64,000 nt of DNA, taken from Selaginella tamariscina (lineage: Eukaryota; Streptophyta; Lycopodiopsida; Selaginellales; Selaginellaceae). The stretch's first letter is position 1. Each line of letters starts with the position of its first letter. A model generated the notes under the pieces. That model had not been told where the DNA came from. It made no database searches and saw only the letters and a program-made list of their open reading frames with translations. The position numbers and the translations under genes are program-made. Shown here piece after piece: positions 33,960-48,159 of the stretch. Location: positions 248,001-312,000 of the forward strand of contig PUQB01000004.1 in NCBI GenBank assembly GCA_003024785.1, written 5' to 3'.

Positions 33960-36430
33960 ACAACAAAAAATATATTAATATTTTTAACCATGTGGATCAT
34001 ATTTGATTTGTAATTTCACGTTACAAAAAAAATACATCTTTTTATTTATATATAGTTTTTATTTATTTTTTATTTTTATATTTAAATTTTATATTATAAT
34101 TTATTAATTAATATTGTGTACATGCATAAACACACATGCACAATGCGTTAACTTTATAATATATTTTAATTTGAATATAAATTAAATTATAGTGAGTTTT
34201 CATTTTCAACTATAAATTCCATTATTAAAATAAAAGTTATTATAATAAATCTATATTTGAAATTTGAAATTATTATTTTGCATGATATATGACTTGATTT
34301 AATTGGTTTTGTAATAAATTTATTATTATTTTTTCTTTCTCTCTCTTTTTATTTCATAAGTTTAATCTTTTATATTAATAATTTTTAAAAGGACCAAAAG
34401 TATCAAAATTAACTAATAAATGATATCATTTAGTTTTTGATGTGACTTTTGTAAATTTTAACACATTAAATATGTTATGAGCCATTCAGAAATGTGTATA
34501 GTTATATTCAATCTATAATATAAATAATTAAATATGTTGTACTTACATGTGTATGTTTTTAAAAGAGTTTTATGTGAGTCTCGATGTTATGCATTTATAA
34601 CATATATAATTCATATTTATAGCTGCATGTCATGCTTATGAAATTCAGATTATTTATGTTATTTAGTGTTATACATAAGTACATTATGTATATATACATA
34701 TATAGTATATAGGGATGCACACATGTGCATTATATATGTATTTTGTTATAATGTATTGATAAATCAAAAAATTAATTATAAATATTTTATAATAAAGATG
34801 CAACTATTTAAATGATTTTTTTTTTTATTTACTTAATGTATTATCAAAGACCAAAGAAATCATAAGAAACCGTGTATATAAAAGAGGTAATTGTATATAC
34901 ACATAAATATGCATCTACTTGTGTTATTATTAATGTAAAATAATTTACATGCTATATAAGTGTTAATATTACGTTTATTATTAAGTTCATGTCATAGTCA
35001 TTAGCATTTAATAATTATTAATTAAGTGAATTCAAATTTGTATGATTTAAATAAATAATTATCTTTTTAACTAATTAATTTATCAAAATATGATATCCTA
35101 AATTAGAGTGTTTAATTGAAATTAAAAATTCAAAATAACATCTTTAATTATTCAATAAAAATTAATAATTAAATAAGATATATAAAAATTAAAATAACAT
35201 TGGGCTATTTGTCTTTACTTAAAATTAAGAATTGCATTTTAATTATTTAATTAAAATTAATAATTACGAATAATTTTATGTTGTTATATATAAAGGTCAT
35301 ATTCTTTTTTAAATTACAAAATATTTTAATGGCATAGATAATATTTAAATACCACAAAAGAAATAAAAAGAAATATTATCTTATCATTTATAAGTGATTT
35401 ATACATATATATATTAATAAAATTTAAAAGTCATACGATATAAAATATTATATAAAGTTGAGAAAGATTAAAAAAGTTTAAAATGCCACATGATTATCGT
35501 TAAGTAAGTTTTTAAAATCTTAAATTGATAATTAATTAGAAACTTAATTAGTAATGTGTGATAATGTTTATAAACTTTAAAATTTTAAATATTATATTAT
35601 GGGGAATACATATATATATAATATGTCAATTTGTAAACCTCAAAAATGCAAAGGAGAGATACCTAATTCTTTTTTAATAATTAAAATGAATAATTTCAAT
35701 AAGAGAATGAATATATTGCAAATAAATAGACTTATTACAATAAGAATAAAAATTGAAAAATAAATTATAATTAAAGATTAAATCAAATAATATTCCTATC
35801 ACCTTTGTTAAAAATAAATATAATATACATGAATATGAATATTGTAACATCGAAATTTCCCATTTGCTAGATGTGTATTATAATTCAAATACATTAAATT
35901 AATTTTGCGAAGTTATCAAGTGTAAAAAGTTTTAAAAATTTCTTTAAAATATATTTGTGGGAAAATTACATTTGTACCCTTGAAATTTATTATATTTAAA
36001 GGCATATATGTAAATTTATAACTTTTAGAGGGGTATATATATAAATATGAAATTTCTAAGGATAAAAACTTCAATCGTAATATTGTGATTTTTAAAATAA
36101 CAATATTAATTAAAAATATTTTTTTCAATTCATAATATATTGCAAATGAAATAATTAAAGTTTATTAAATATTAAATGTCAAAAAATTATCATAGTAAAA
36201 AATGAAATATTTATTAAAATAATTATATTATATTGTGATATATATGTTTAATAGGTTGTATTTTGAACCTAAACATAATAAATTATAAGTTAATTATAAA
36301 TTTTTATTAATTTTTTAAAAATGTTTTTTAATTTTTAATTTTAAAATTTATAAAGTTTTAAATTAAAGTTTCAGGGGTATATAAAATTTTAGGGGTATAT
36401 ATGATAAATTTATGAATATAAATGTAATCT
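33960..36430. other. Very AT-rich gene-free spacer upstream of importin-9
   Basis: About 2.5 kb dominated by A/T runs with scattered TATA microsatellites. The few open frames are low-complexity and Lys/Ile/Asn/Tyr-rich. No gene, RNA or transposon feature was recognised. Confidence 0.65.
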
Positions 36431-36488
36431 TATAATGGATATCCTTTATTATTTCTTTTTAGGGTTTATAGCTGCAGCCCTAATCTCT

Positions 36489-36504
36489 AAAACCCTAGGG
36501 TTTT
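36489..36504. promoter_or_regulatory. Palindromic telo-box (AAAACCCTAGGGTTTT)
   Basis: A perfect 16-bp palindrome containing AAACCCTA, the plant telo-box, lies 15 bp upstream of the importin-9 start codon. Telo-boxes occur in leaders and promoters of many plant housekeeping genes. Its function here is inferred from position only. Confidence 0.5.
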
Positions 36505-36518
36505 TAGACCGGTGCGGC

Positions 36519-36926
36519 ATGGAAGACGAACTGCGGATATGGCTTCTCGGCTGCTTGAATGCAATCCTTGATCCCAATATAGGAGCTAGGAATGCCGCTG
36601 AGGAGGCGCTTTCAAAGGCGTCTTTAGAGCAAGGTATATTGTTATGTACATTTTCCTGTGTTGATCGCTTAATTCGTTTATTTATTTTCTTTTCTGCATT
36701 TTGCACATGAGTTACATATATATGATCATTCACACACACACACACACATATAATTTTATGTATACTATATATTATTCTGTACACACACATCGTTCATGCA
36801 TTTAACTGAATAATTACAGTATTGAACAAAATATAATGCAGGCTATGGTGTGGCTCTCGCAAAAGTGACCGTGAACTCGGAATACTCATACGGTTTACGA
36901 CAAATATCCTTTTTAAAATACAACCG

Positions 36927-36959
<33 letters not shown>

Positions 36960-37990
36960 CACCAAGCACGTGCGCTCATATAATACAGAAATGGACACAC
37001 ACATGCCAGACTTTGCAGAGATACACATAATTTAATATTATGACAGTCTTATATTAGACAGGTTATTAAATATGGTTCATTATTAAATTAAATTAGGTTA
37101 ATTGTGTGCATTAAATTAATGATTATTATTATACTATACGGGTTTTTCTTACGAAGAAAAGAATATTGGGACTGAACAAAAAATATTAATTGTTAAATTA
37201 GAGGTTTATTAATTTTTTAAGGGGGACCGGAAAAATATATTAAATCATAAATGTTTTGAATTTAGCAGTATTAAATTAGAAAGGTTGTTTTTGCTTAACT
37301 CAGTCACACTTAGCTGCAGTTTGTTAAAGCAGTATGTGAAACAACATTGGGTCGAAGGAGAGAACTATGTACCGCCAACTGTTTCCTCTCAGGACAAGGT
37401 GCATTTTTCTTTTTCTTCTGTTTCTTTTGGATATATGTATAATAATGTAGGGAATGTATGTATACACACCCAAATGCAAGGCACACACTCATCAACAGAC
37501 AAACTTTGAACTAGCAATTAGCACTATGATCATTAGCTAATTAATCTAGATACTTGCCAATAACTGATAATGCAAGGCATCCCGGGTTCAATGCATATTA
37601 CATACGCACGCTAGATATATATGACTTCATCATGTTTAATGATCACCTTATTACTTATTTGATTTAATTGGTTTACTGAGGCATCTTATTTGTGTTTGTG
37701 TGAGTGTGAGTGTGTGTGTGTGTGTGTACACACTATGTGTTTGTGCTCTTGAGGTCACAAGGTAACTACAGGAAAGGATACGAACTCTGTTGCTTTTGGC
37801 ATTGGGTGATCCTGAGAAAAAAATACGAACTGCAGTGGGAATGGCAGTCGGGTCCATCGCAATCTCCGACTGGCCAGATGAATGGCCAGATCTTATGGTT
37901 TATCTTCTCGACTGTATAAACGACAGGACTAACGTACATAAAGGTATTCCGGGTGCGCACACACACACATATATGTGTGTGTGTGTGTGT

Positions 37991-38076
<86 letters not shown>

Positions 38077-39805
38077 GTGTGTGTGTGTGTGTGTGTATGC
38101 ATTTGTTTCTTGGTGCAGTAAATGGAGCAATGCGGTGTCTATCTCTTTTCGCCAGTGAAGTTGATGATAGACAACTTCCTCATCTCGTGCCTGTGCTTTT
38201 CCCCGCCTTATATAACATTATCGCATCAACTTCTGTGAGTATTTCGTAATACAATAATAATGTAACCATATAAATGTACCACATTATAACATACATATGT
38301 GAAGATATGTAAGTTATTGATTTTTCCGTAGGCTTACGATGTCTCAACACGCAGACGAGCTCTTTTTGTCCTACACACTTCCATAGCTACTTTGGGAATG
38401 ATGAGTGGTGCTTATGAGGTTTGTTTTCCTACACATTCACGTAAGGACACTTGCATGTCCTTATGTATGCCTCTTTTATGCATATACAGATGTGCATATG
38501 TACTTTATAGCGATATATTTCGTAATCACACATTTATGTTGGTATTAATGCGTTTTTTTATTGATATGCTTGATATTTATACGCCACATATGGATGCAGC
38601 CAGAAACGAAAGCATTAATGCAACCCATGCTGAAGGCATGGATGGAGCAATTCGCAGCAATTCTTTCTTCTCCATTTCGTTCAGGCGATCCGGATAGTTG
38701 GTGTCTTCCCGTCGAGGTAATTTATCTTTTGTTATAATTAATCAAGCTAATTTATCTTTCATAATTGATTAAGCTTTGTTATCCTTACATACAGACGCAC
38801 AAAGATATGTATGTATAGCTATAAACTAATTATATATATTCGCACAGGCCGTCAAATCGCTGCTGCAAATCGTTCAAAACTTCCCAAAACTTGCTTTTTC
38901 TGAATTTTCAGGTAATATCTGTATATTTATATATATTAAGTATTTGTGCTCATAAGAACTTTGGCGCGGGCGCGCGTGTGAGTGAGAGAGAGAGCTGAAC
39001 TTCTGCTTTCTTAGTTGTTCTTGGTCCACTATGGCAAGCATTTGTACTTGGTCTTCAAGTATACGAGGAAGCAGCAATTAAAGGTGGTCAAGAAACAGAC
39101 GAGCTAGCTGATTCTGATGGCAACGATCAGAGTTTAGAAGCATTTGCAATCCAGGTAATATTACAACCCGTTATATTATCTTTGATTACATTCTATGAGT
39201 TGTTTACAATAAAACAATTGATTGGGTATATCCACCATTTCTTTTTCGTTTGCAGCTCTTAGAGTTTCTTGTAACTCTTGTTGGTCTTCCACGTTATTGT
39301 AAGGTAAAACTTTATGCAAACACAATAATCTATACACTAACATGTTTTCGCGTATGTATAAAATTCTCTAAGATGATTAAAAGCAATATCAAGGATATAG
39401 CTTACTACACAATGGGCTACATTCAGATTACAGAGGAACAGGTGAGACGGTATAACATTTTTCTGATGGGTCGCATCTGTGTGTGTGATTATTCATATAT
39501 GTACGTGTTGCAGGTGCAATCTTGGTCTTCAGATCCCACTCAGTTTCTGGCAGAAGAAGAGAACTTATCATGCAGCTGTAGAACGTCAGGTAAGTAACAA
39601 GACCCGTACACGCACACACGCACATGTATAAATGTCTTCCTATCGCTTTGCGATGTTTTATCAGGTGTTTTATTACTACAACAGCTTGTTGAGTCATATG
39701 GAAAAGCTGGTGTACGCTGTGTTTTGGAAGCACTTAACAAGAGAATAGAAGAAGCAAGGAAAGTTAAAGCGCAAGGAGATACATGTTGGTGGAAGGTAAG
39801 CATTT

Positions 39806-39838
<33 letters not shown>

Positions 39839-40247
39839 TTTACTTGTATAGTTTACAGTTGCGTGAGGCGGCACTGTTGGCTCTTGGCTCATGTATAGAT
39901 ATTGAGGTATTGGATACTTCGCTGTATGTTACACACACACACACACTTATATCTGTTTTACACGTAGACCAAACAAGACTTTCCTGACTTCAACTTAGTT
40001 GTCTTTGTGGATCAAATTTTGTCGGAGGATTTATCAGAAGGTACATTCTTTATTTATTGTGTACATTACTACCTAATTTGTTTACTTAGTTTTTGTAATT
40101 TCAACTTATTTAATTCTATTTTATTACCACTTAATCTATCTTATTCGGATTCCTACTTTCTACCTTTCAGGCACAAAACTGTGCCCGTTTCTTTACGGGC
40201 GTGCACTGTGGATAGCAGCAAAATTCTCTTCTATAGTACGTCTTCTA

Positions 40248-40296
<49 letters not shown>

Positions 40297-43200
40297 TATA
40301 TACACATACATGAAACTCAATATACATGTATTCACAACCTTTATGTTTACAGATTACCAAAGATAAAGGAGAGAAATTCTTGTTTGCTGCCCTGGAGGGA
40401 TTAACTCAAGATTAGTATGACAGTGATATTCTTAACTTCATTATTATAACTTAATAATATTAAGGAACAACATTATATTTTATGTGAACATAAGATCATT
40501 AATCTAAATGCTTTTATGTGCAGCACCAATGTACCAATTATGATTGGTTTCATGCCAAGTCATTTCTGAATTTCTTCCGAAAGTCGATCCATTAACACTT
40601 CAACCGCATTTGAAGTCCATTTATGTCGTTCTAACGACATTATTACAACAGGTATTCTTAACAGACGCACCCATGCACACACACGTACATACGCAAGATC
40701 TATGTATATATGTTAGTTTCTGTGTTTGTGGGTGTGTTGGGGTGTGATATATTTCAGCAACAACAAGAATAGCAACACACACAGGCACACACACACATGC
40801 ACGCACGCGCACACACACACAGAGTGTAACATGTTTTATCTTTCAGGCGTCTGAGGAAACCTTACATATTACTTTGGAGGCGTTAAAGTCCGCAATCAGA
40901 GCAGGCAAGGCTTATATATGTTTCATGTATATATCACACTATGTTTGTACATGTCACGTTTATATAGGTTTTGTGTAAATATCATTAACAAACCATTATT
41001 AGATAAGGAGCATTTGGCAGAAGTCGAGGCTATGCTTTCTCCACTTCTATTGAATATATGGGGAAGATTTATATCAGATCCTTTGATTGGTATTGATGCT
41101 CTTGAAACCTTAGAGGTAATCTTCAGTTTTATAAATTTTGACTACGTGGTATATATGTATATATCTATTTATGTTCTGTGTAACAGGTCATCAAAAATGT
41201 ACCCGGTTACTTAGAGCCTCTTGCATTACGTATTTTACCTTCCATTTGAATATTTTGCGCCAGGTGAAGTCCGTTTATCTATATACATTCATATATACTA
41301 GATAATTCTATTTTACCATGTGTTAAGCATGTTTTTCTTTATGTAGCCTCAAAATCAGGAAAATGGATTGGTTGCCGGTGCCTTAGATCTTCTCACAATG
41401 CTACTTAAGGTTTGTGTTTAATTTCTGGCTTCTCTTCTCTCTCTCATTCTTTTCCCCATAGGATGCTCCAATGGAAGTCATAAAACACGCATATGATGGA
41501 CTGTTCACCTCCGTTATTGGTATTGTCATGCATACAGATGACCATAGCGAATTGCAGGTGATTATATCTATTTTATGTACTTCGGGTCACGTCATACATG
41601 TTATATCTTGTATATATTTGCATTATTTCTTATTACTTGCATTCTATATCTTATTGTATATATACTTGGTTTTGCATATTACCTTGGTTAATTTCTTTTG
41701 TTTGTTTATTGACAGAATGCTACGGAGTGTTTAGCCGTGTTTGTTCGTTGTGGGGGAGCACGCTTGTTAAGTTGGGCCAATGACGCGAATATAGCAATGA
41801 AAATGTTGTTAGATGCTGCTGCTAGGTTGGTTATATATAACACGATGTGTGTGTACTTAGACCAGTTATAGATATAACTGGCCATGTTATCTACCAGATA
41901 AAAACAATACCAGTTAGTTTGTTGTGTATGTGCATACTACATACAGAGATATGGATATTATTAATATCATATGTACAAGAATCCTCTCTCTCTCGTATCT
42001 CAACGCATATACATATATCTGATTTTATGTCTAATATATAAACTGTATTAACGTGTGAACTGTTAACAGATTGTTGAGTCCAGAAACAGATAGCTCCGGA
42101 GCCGTATTTGCAGGCAAATACATTGTACAGCTGATCGAGCACTTCTCATTACACATAGCTCCCTACCTCAGGGACCTGGTAGCTGCCTTGGTCACACGTT
42201 TGGAAACTGTCAGTCTCATTGGTTCTCTCCTCTTCGTCTTTGCCAACTGGTACATAGTGTTGTGTGTGTATTAGGTATACAACAATTTTAATACTAATGA
42301 TGTATTTGTGTATAAAATAGCTGAATTTCTTATTCGAACAGGTCCACATGAGTGCACCTAATTATGGACAGTTTATCGATCTTTTAATCGGCGTCCCTTC
42401 AAAGAATCATGGAAACGCTCTCAATTGCGTCATGTCAGAATGGACCAAGCATCATGGTACGTACACACACATGCATCCATGTACTACATGATTCCTGTAT
42501 GTGTTTGTCAAGCACACATCTGTGAATGCGTAATATAGATATGTATACTTTAACATACATTAATATGAACGTATGTGTGTGCATATACACATTCATGTGT
42601 ATCTGTACGCATACTTATGTATTTGAGACACATATGTGCGTGTCCTTTATGTACGAAACTGTATACATACAATGTAGGAGCAAAACATGTATTTTATATT
42701 AAAATGTGTTAAAAGCTTTTCCTTTTGGTGAAAATAAAAAATTTAACAGGTGAAATTCAGGGCTTGTATCAAATTAAAGTGAGTACTACAGCTCTTGCAA
42801 GTCTGTTAGCAAGTGGACATCCAGTGCTTTCTCACCTTCATGTACAAGGACATCTTGTACAGGTATTAGCACGCATGTGAGCGCACACACACACTCAATA
42901 TAACACGCTGTTCATAGTCTGGAGAAGGAATCAAAACAAGGTCCAGGTCCAAAGTACAACCAATCAATTTACATCTGTATCTCTTGCACAAAAGGTAACT
43001 CTTATTATTGTTATTGTGATAAAATATTTTGTTTTTCTTGACAGATCTTCTCATTGCTGGCTGAGGCTATCATTGAAGGACAAGAAGCAGTCTCAAACTA
43101 TGTTGATGAGGTCTTTTTGCATTAACAATACTGTGCTGTTGAGTTATATATCCTAATATATAGCAACTGTATACATTGTTAATAATAAAATTACTATATA

Positions 43201-43868
43201 TTAACATATTATGTTAATGAATATTTATGCTAATTTATATGCTGAATATGCTAATATATATTCGTATGTATTATTTTTCATGCGTTTTATTATTTAACAG
43301 GAAGATGATGATGATTGGGAAGAATTAAGTAATGGACTTGATGATGAAAATGACGAAAGTTCAGTTAAGAGAATGTTAAATTCGGCTTTTCAACCTCTTG
43401 AGTTGTACGAACACTTGCTAAACGGAGAGGTGTGTGCGTGTGTGTTATTTAGTTTTATTAGTAACTTAAATTGCGCTTGTAGAGTGATGATGAAGAAGAT
43501 GACGATTCTGTGCAACCAAACGATCCCATCAGCCAGGTATGTTAATTAAACTCTCTCTCTCTCTCTCTCTGCATAGTTCACCTTTGTATATGTATACGTT
43601 GATGCAGATGAACCTTCAAGCATACTTGATGGATTTCATGAAAAACTTTCATGTGAAGCTCCACAGGGATTCCAGCAATTGTTCGAGGTTTCTGACAGAC
43701 ACACACACACACATGTTGTATATGAAATTCACACACACACACACACATATATATATACACATGCATCCACACGCGTGTGTGTGTTGTCTCTATTTGTCTT
43801 ACGATATGCAATGTGTAGGGACTGTCGGATCGAGAGAAAACTGCAGTGCTATCGGCAATAACAAGGTA
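36519..43868 (+). CDS. IPO9: Importin-9 (importin-beta family nuclear transport receptor)
   Basis: HEAT-repeat karyopherin that binds Ran-GTP and carries cargo through nuclear pores. Thirty-two coding exons, about 989 codons: 36519-36633, 36842-36903, 37310-37398, 37772-37943, 38119-38234, 38332-38418, 38600-38716, 38848-38911, 39015-39154, 39256-39303, 39373-39441, 39514-39589, 39665-39795, 39859-39906, 39968-40040, 40171-40235, 40353-40414, 40524-40651, 40847-40904, 41003-41115, 41187-41263, 41347-41409, 41462-41557, 41716-41825, 42070-42249, 42342-42456, 42750-42862, 43045-43110, 43301-43429, 43483-43536, 43608-43687 and 43819-43868. Family signatures include SDWPDEWPDLM, LVPVLFPALY, WWKLREAALLALGS (split), LLTMLLKDAP, AGKYIVQLIEH, the acidic EDDDDWEEL near the C-terminus, and DREKTAVLSAIT. 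Intron 2 is AT-AC and the exon-19 donor is GC. Missing bases occur at the T-run 37320-37322, near 40552, near 41248, at 42247 (CC to C), and at the T-run 43647-43649. Confidence 0.93.
36904..37309 (+). other. U12-type AT-AC intron of importin-9
   Basis: The exon ends in CGACAA and the intron begins with ATATCCTTTT, the U12 5' splice consensus. Near the 3' end the branch-point-like TTGCTTAACT (37291-37300) is followed by CAGTCACAC, so the intron ends in AC at 37308-37309. The distance from branch adenosine to splice site is about 10-12 nt, as needed for U12 splicing. No GT-AG alternative keeps the GLRQ/LAAV protein junction. Confidence 0.85.
37957..38096. repeat. Compound (AC)n(TG)n(TC)n(TA)n(TG)n microsatellite in importin-9 intron 4
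   Basis: About 140 bp of consecutive dinucleotide runs fill most of the 175-bp intron between 37943 and 38119. Confidence 0.95.
40250..40293. repeat. (AT)n microsatellite in importin-9 intron
   Basis: About 22 uninterrupted AT units, 14 bp after the exon ending at 40235. Confidence 0.95.
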
Positions 43869-43869
43869 G

Positions 43870-46490
43870 CAGTGAGATTTTTTATAAATTTTGTAACCGT
43901 TGAGTTTCATGGAAAGTTATTCATGTCATGTTACAATACACACACACACACGTGTATATTTATGTATGTGGATTATATGCATCCATAAACAATGCAGCAT
44001 TATCACTAACTATATTGTTTTTTGCATTGTGAATAAAATGAGATGCAGTGAATTAATAAAAACAAAAAGAAATATTACAAAGTACTTTTATTAATTATTT
44101 AAGGTTTTAATTAATTTAATTTTGAAAACTTACTGTAAAACAAATAAATTATTATAAAACATGTGAAATGTGTTTAACTTTAACAACGTTGTAATGTTGG
44201 CTTTGTAATATTAATTAAGCATAATATAGGTAATCAATTTAAATGAGTCAGACTTAAGATGATATTTTCTCAAGGTGTAAAACTTTAAATAAATTATATA
44301 AAGTTTAAAACTCAAACTTAATGAAGATATACTTATTAATTTAATAATTAAACATACTTTAGTAAGAATGTTTCCACGTTTTCTATTACATGTTATAAAC
44401 ACAAATAATAAAGATAATCGTGATTGCTATAAAATAATAATGTCTTAATGTTCAAAATGAGAATATTAAATAATATTTACTTATAATATATTAATTCAAG
44501 TTTTTGTTAAAAATAAATTATAATATGTTGAAGTTTATAAGATTTATAATAAATGCATCGAGTTCTTTAATATTGCATTATGTTTTAGTTTTTAAAGTTT
44601 TCTTTAATTCATATAAGTATGACATAGCTCTATTCATTATAATCTAGTCATTTAAAAATAATTCATTTTAATTTAAACATTTGAAAATCACTCATTATAA
44701 TTTACACATTTAAAAATTATTCATTGTAATTTAGACATTTAAAAATCACTTGTTATAATAAAGAAAGTGTACATTTATATTATAATTTATAATTATATAT
44801 TTAACTTAATACTTTACACAGTGAGGTAAGACAAAATAATGTATACTTCACATGTAATGGAAATAAATATAATGTTATATTATATGAGTAGCAACTCAAG
44901 TTATTTGAATATTAAATAAAATTAAGGAATAAAACAAGTAATTATATTAACTTTACATATTATAACACAATAGTTGAGCTATAATTGTAATGAAAATGAT
45001 GATATATAAGTTAATCATTAATACATAATTATTATAAAGAATTGTATAACAAAGTTTATAAAAGTGATTATGAAAAATTTTAAATAATTGAAGAGAAAAA
45101 ATGTAAAATAGTAAAAAAAGTATATAAAATTTTAATTTTTGCTTAGATTTTTGGTAACGAAAAAAAATTTAATGAAAAGTAAATGTAATAAACATTTATA
45201 AAAAATTTATATATACAAAAAAACAAGTTAGAACCATATCTAAAAGACTTTATTTTATATTAATTTATTTAAATACATCATCAATGTTTCAAATATGATT
45301 ATTCATTAAAGTAATAATAAATAATTAAGGATTTTAAAAAATATTAAAAGTGTTAACCTTATTATGAACATGTAAAATATGAATTTTATGTGATACTTTT
45401 AATATTTGATATATACACGAGTTTTTGATATATTATGTTGCATACAAAACATTAAAAGTCATGATATTATTAAAAAAAATAGTTTTAAATTATTTATTAT
45501 AAAAAGTTATGTATTATATCAGTTTTGTAGAGACAATAAAGATGTTAATAAATTTAAAATATATAATTTAATATAAGAGAACACTAAATATGTCCACCAA
45601 TGTGATATACACTACCTATGTAATTTATATAACTAATATTTAAAATGTGATTATATTAATTATTTATTAAAGTATGAATAAGTGATTATAGATTTTAAGA
45701 AATGAATTAACTTTGTCATAAACATGTAAAAGATGTGTTTTTTTTATGTTTAATACATTATTTAGATTTATCTTTAAAAATAGAATAAATGTTATATATA
45801 ACTAACTTAATTTCGGACAATATCTATGTATATATTTTGTAAATAATTTAAAAAACCGTTTTAAGATTTTACAATAATTTTTACATATGCATCTTGCATT
45901 GATAATTTTGAATAAATGTAATTTTAAATATTTAATAAAATTGAATTAAATATATAAATATTTTGATGTTATTAATGTTAGTGATAATATTTTACATAAA
46001 TAATATCATAATATGATCTTCGTATAAGTAATCATAAATGAAATAGTAAAAAGAGGTAATAAAGTTAGTATTAAAAAGAACTACAGAACAAAGAGATGAC
46101 ATTAATTTAAAATCCAACATAAATAATTAAGATATAACATGTTAAAATAAGAAACATAATGATAATGTGCTAAAGAATTAAAGTAGTTAATGATTATGAT
46201 AAAAAACATGATAAATAAGAAACTTGTTTTTATAAAGTGTAAACATGAGTAAGCTTAACATCTCAATACAAAATAAAGAAGAAAAACAAAATTAAAACAT
46301 AAAAAGAAAAAAAAACAAGGTTACAAAAAAATTAAAAGATATATATTACTACCATACAATGCATGTAAAATGAATATATTTACATGCTTTATATATTTCA
46401 TAATACATTAAAGATTATATCAATAATATTGATAATGGTATTCACGATGGTTAGTGATATATCCTTTATAAAGTAATAAATAGATAATAA
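43870..46490. other. Very AT-rich gene-free spacer between importin-9 and PPR gene 2
   Basis: The two genes converge across about 2.6 kb. The sequence is mostly A/T, with a short tandem array at 44636-44760. No coding or RNA feature was recognised. Confidence 0.65.
44636..44760. repeat. Short tandem array, unit about 35 bp, about 3.5 copies
   Basis: Repeated phrase ATTCATT(A/T/G)TAAT(C/T)TA.ACATTTAAAAAT with small changes between copies. Confidence 0.7.
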
Positions 46491-46491
46491 G

Positions 46492-48150
46492 CTAGCTTTT
46501 ATATAAATCGTTCATCATTACATATGCAACTGCATACTTAGTATTCCTAGACACTAACTCATCAAATGCAATTCTTCCCACTCCAAGATTTTTCCATTTC
46601 CGACACGCCTCCAACAAAGTTGTCCATGTAAAATCATCGGCTTTGTAAGGCATATTCCGAACAACTGTTACCGCCTCCTCGAGCTTGTTACCTCTACTTA
46701 GCATGTCAACAATACAATTATAATGCTCTAAACTTGGAGCGACTCCATATTTACACATGGATTCAAAGTATGTTTTACCCTCCTCAATCAGACCTGCATT
46801 CCTACAAGCTGCAAGAACGCAAGTGAATGTTACACCATCCATCTGTAGACCGACTTCTTGAATCTTCTTCACCAGAACAGACACCTGAGATGACTCCCCA
46901 AGTAAGCTATATCCTGCTATCAAGCCAGTCCAAGAACATATATCAGGACAACACATGCTATCGAAAAACTCTTTGGCTACATCCATCCTACCGCACTTCC
47001 CATACAAGTCTATCAATGCATTTGCAACCATTTGGTGTTCGTCCAATCCAAGAGTACAAACTTTAAAGTGAATCCATTGCCCAATGGAGAGTGCAGCTAA
47101 ACACCCACATGCCTTCAGAGCTGCAGCATACGTGACATGGTCCGGTTCACAGTCCATACTCATGAACAAGTCCAGAGCCACATAACTCTCCTCATTATCC
47201 ACGTATCTTGAGATGAGACAACTCCAGGCAACAACATCTTTAAGTACCATCCCCTCAAATAAGTACCTTGCACGGTTCATGCTCCACATCTCCCGTAAAC
47301 ATCCAATAGAGTGTTCACTACAAGTATGTTGGAATCGAATCCACGGCATTAACTTGTTTGTGGAGAGCAATGCCCTTCTCTAGATATAGCTTCCTCGACT
47401 CTCTGTCCGTAACCAAGCCTACACACGCCTTGAGTGCAGCAACATATTGACAGAAGTCGGCTCGCAGTTCATGTTGCTGAGCAAGTCCAAAGCCACTGAG
47501 CTCTCCCCATTCTCTACGTATCCCAATATAAGACAGTTCCATGTAACAACATCCTTTGAAGTCGTCCTCTCGAAGACCTCCCTAGCCCGTTGCATACTCC
47601 CGCATTTCCCATACATGTCCAACAAGGTGTTCATCACAGCCAAGTTAGAATCAAAACCATGGTCTTTGAGTTTCCCATGGATCGCTATCCCTTTCTCGAG
47701 ACAAAACTGCTTCTCTGAGTGTCTCTCCATAGCCAAGCGTGCGCATGCCTTGAGTGCAGCAACATATGTAACATGGTTTGGTTCACATTCCAATTTGGTG
47801 AACAAGTCCATGGCCTTGTAGCTTTCCCCATTCTCCACGTATCCCAAAACGAGAGAGGTCCATGTAACAACGTCCCGATGGATAGATATATCAAAGACTT
47901 CTTGAGCACGTTGTATACTCCCACATTTCATATACATACTGATCAGTGCAGCGGTTACATACTTATTCGTGTGACAGGCAGTTTCTATTGCATCCAAGTG
48001 CAGCTTTTTCCCGCCTTTTATGTCCTTGGTGTTTGTACACAGCTTTAGTGCAGCAACAAGTTCCGACACATACTTACGTTTCCCTCTTGTTGTAGTTTTG
48101 AATCGTAGTTCGACTCCTTTGTTCTCTAGTGATCCAGACTTCTCATGCAT
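46492..48150 (-). CDS. Pentatricopeptide repeat (PPR) protein 2, PLS type
   Basis: Intronless organelle RNA-binding PPR protein of about 550 codons, starting at 48150 with MHEKSGSLENKG. It has alternating P, L and S units such as DVVTWTSLVLGYVENGESYK, CEPNHVTYVAALKACARLA, LAVMNTLLDMYGKCGSMQRA and DICSWTGLIAGYSLLGESSQ. An E-type C-terminus follows (DDFTWTTLLEACRKWKNLGV, YAVAYVMMNDLYKS), with the stop at 46492. No DYW domain is present, so any editing role would need a partner in trans. Three frame changes, near 47450, 47355 and 47290, are each explained by one missing base while the repeat pattern continues. The two PPR genes in the window are not close copies of each other. Confidence 0.87.
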
Positions 48151-48159
48151 TCGTCTTGG

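Noticed and set aside
35916-36128. Minus-strand Ile/Lys-rich frame
   Set aside because: Chance open frame in very AT-rich DNA.
37790-38158. Open frame running through the importin-9 intron microsatellite
   Set aside because: The Ser/Leu and Tyr/Ile runs are translated dinucleotide repeats. Splice sites at 37943 and 38119 remove them.
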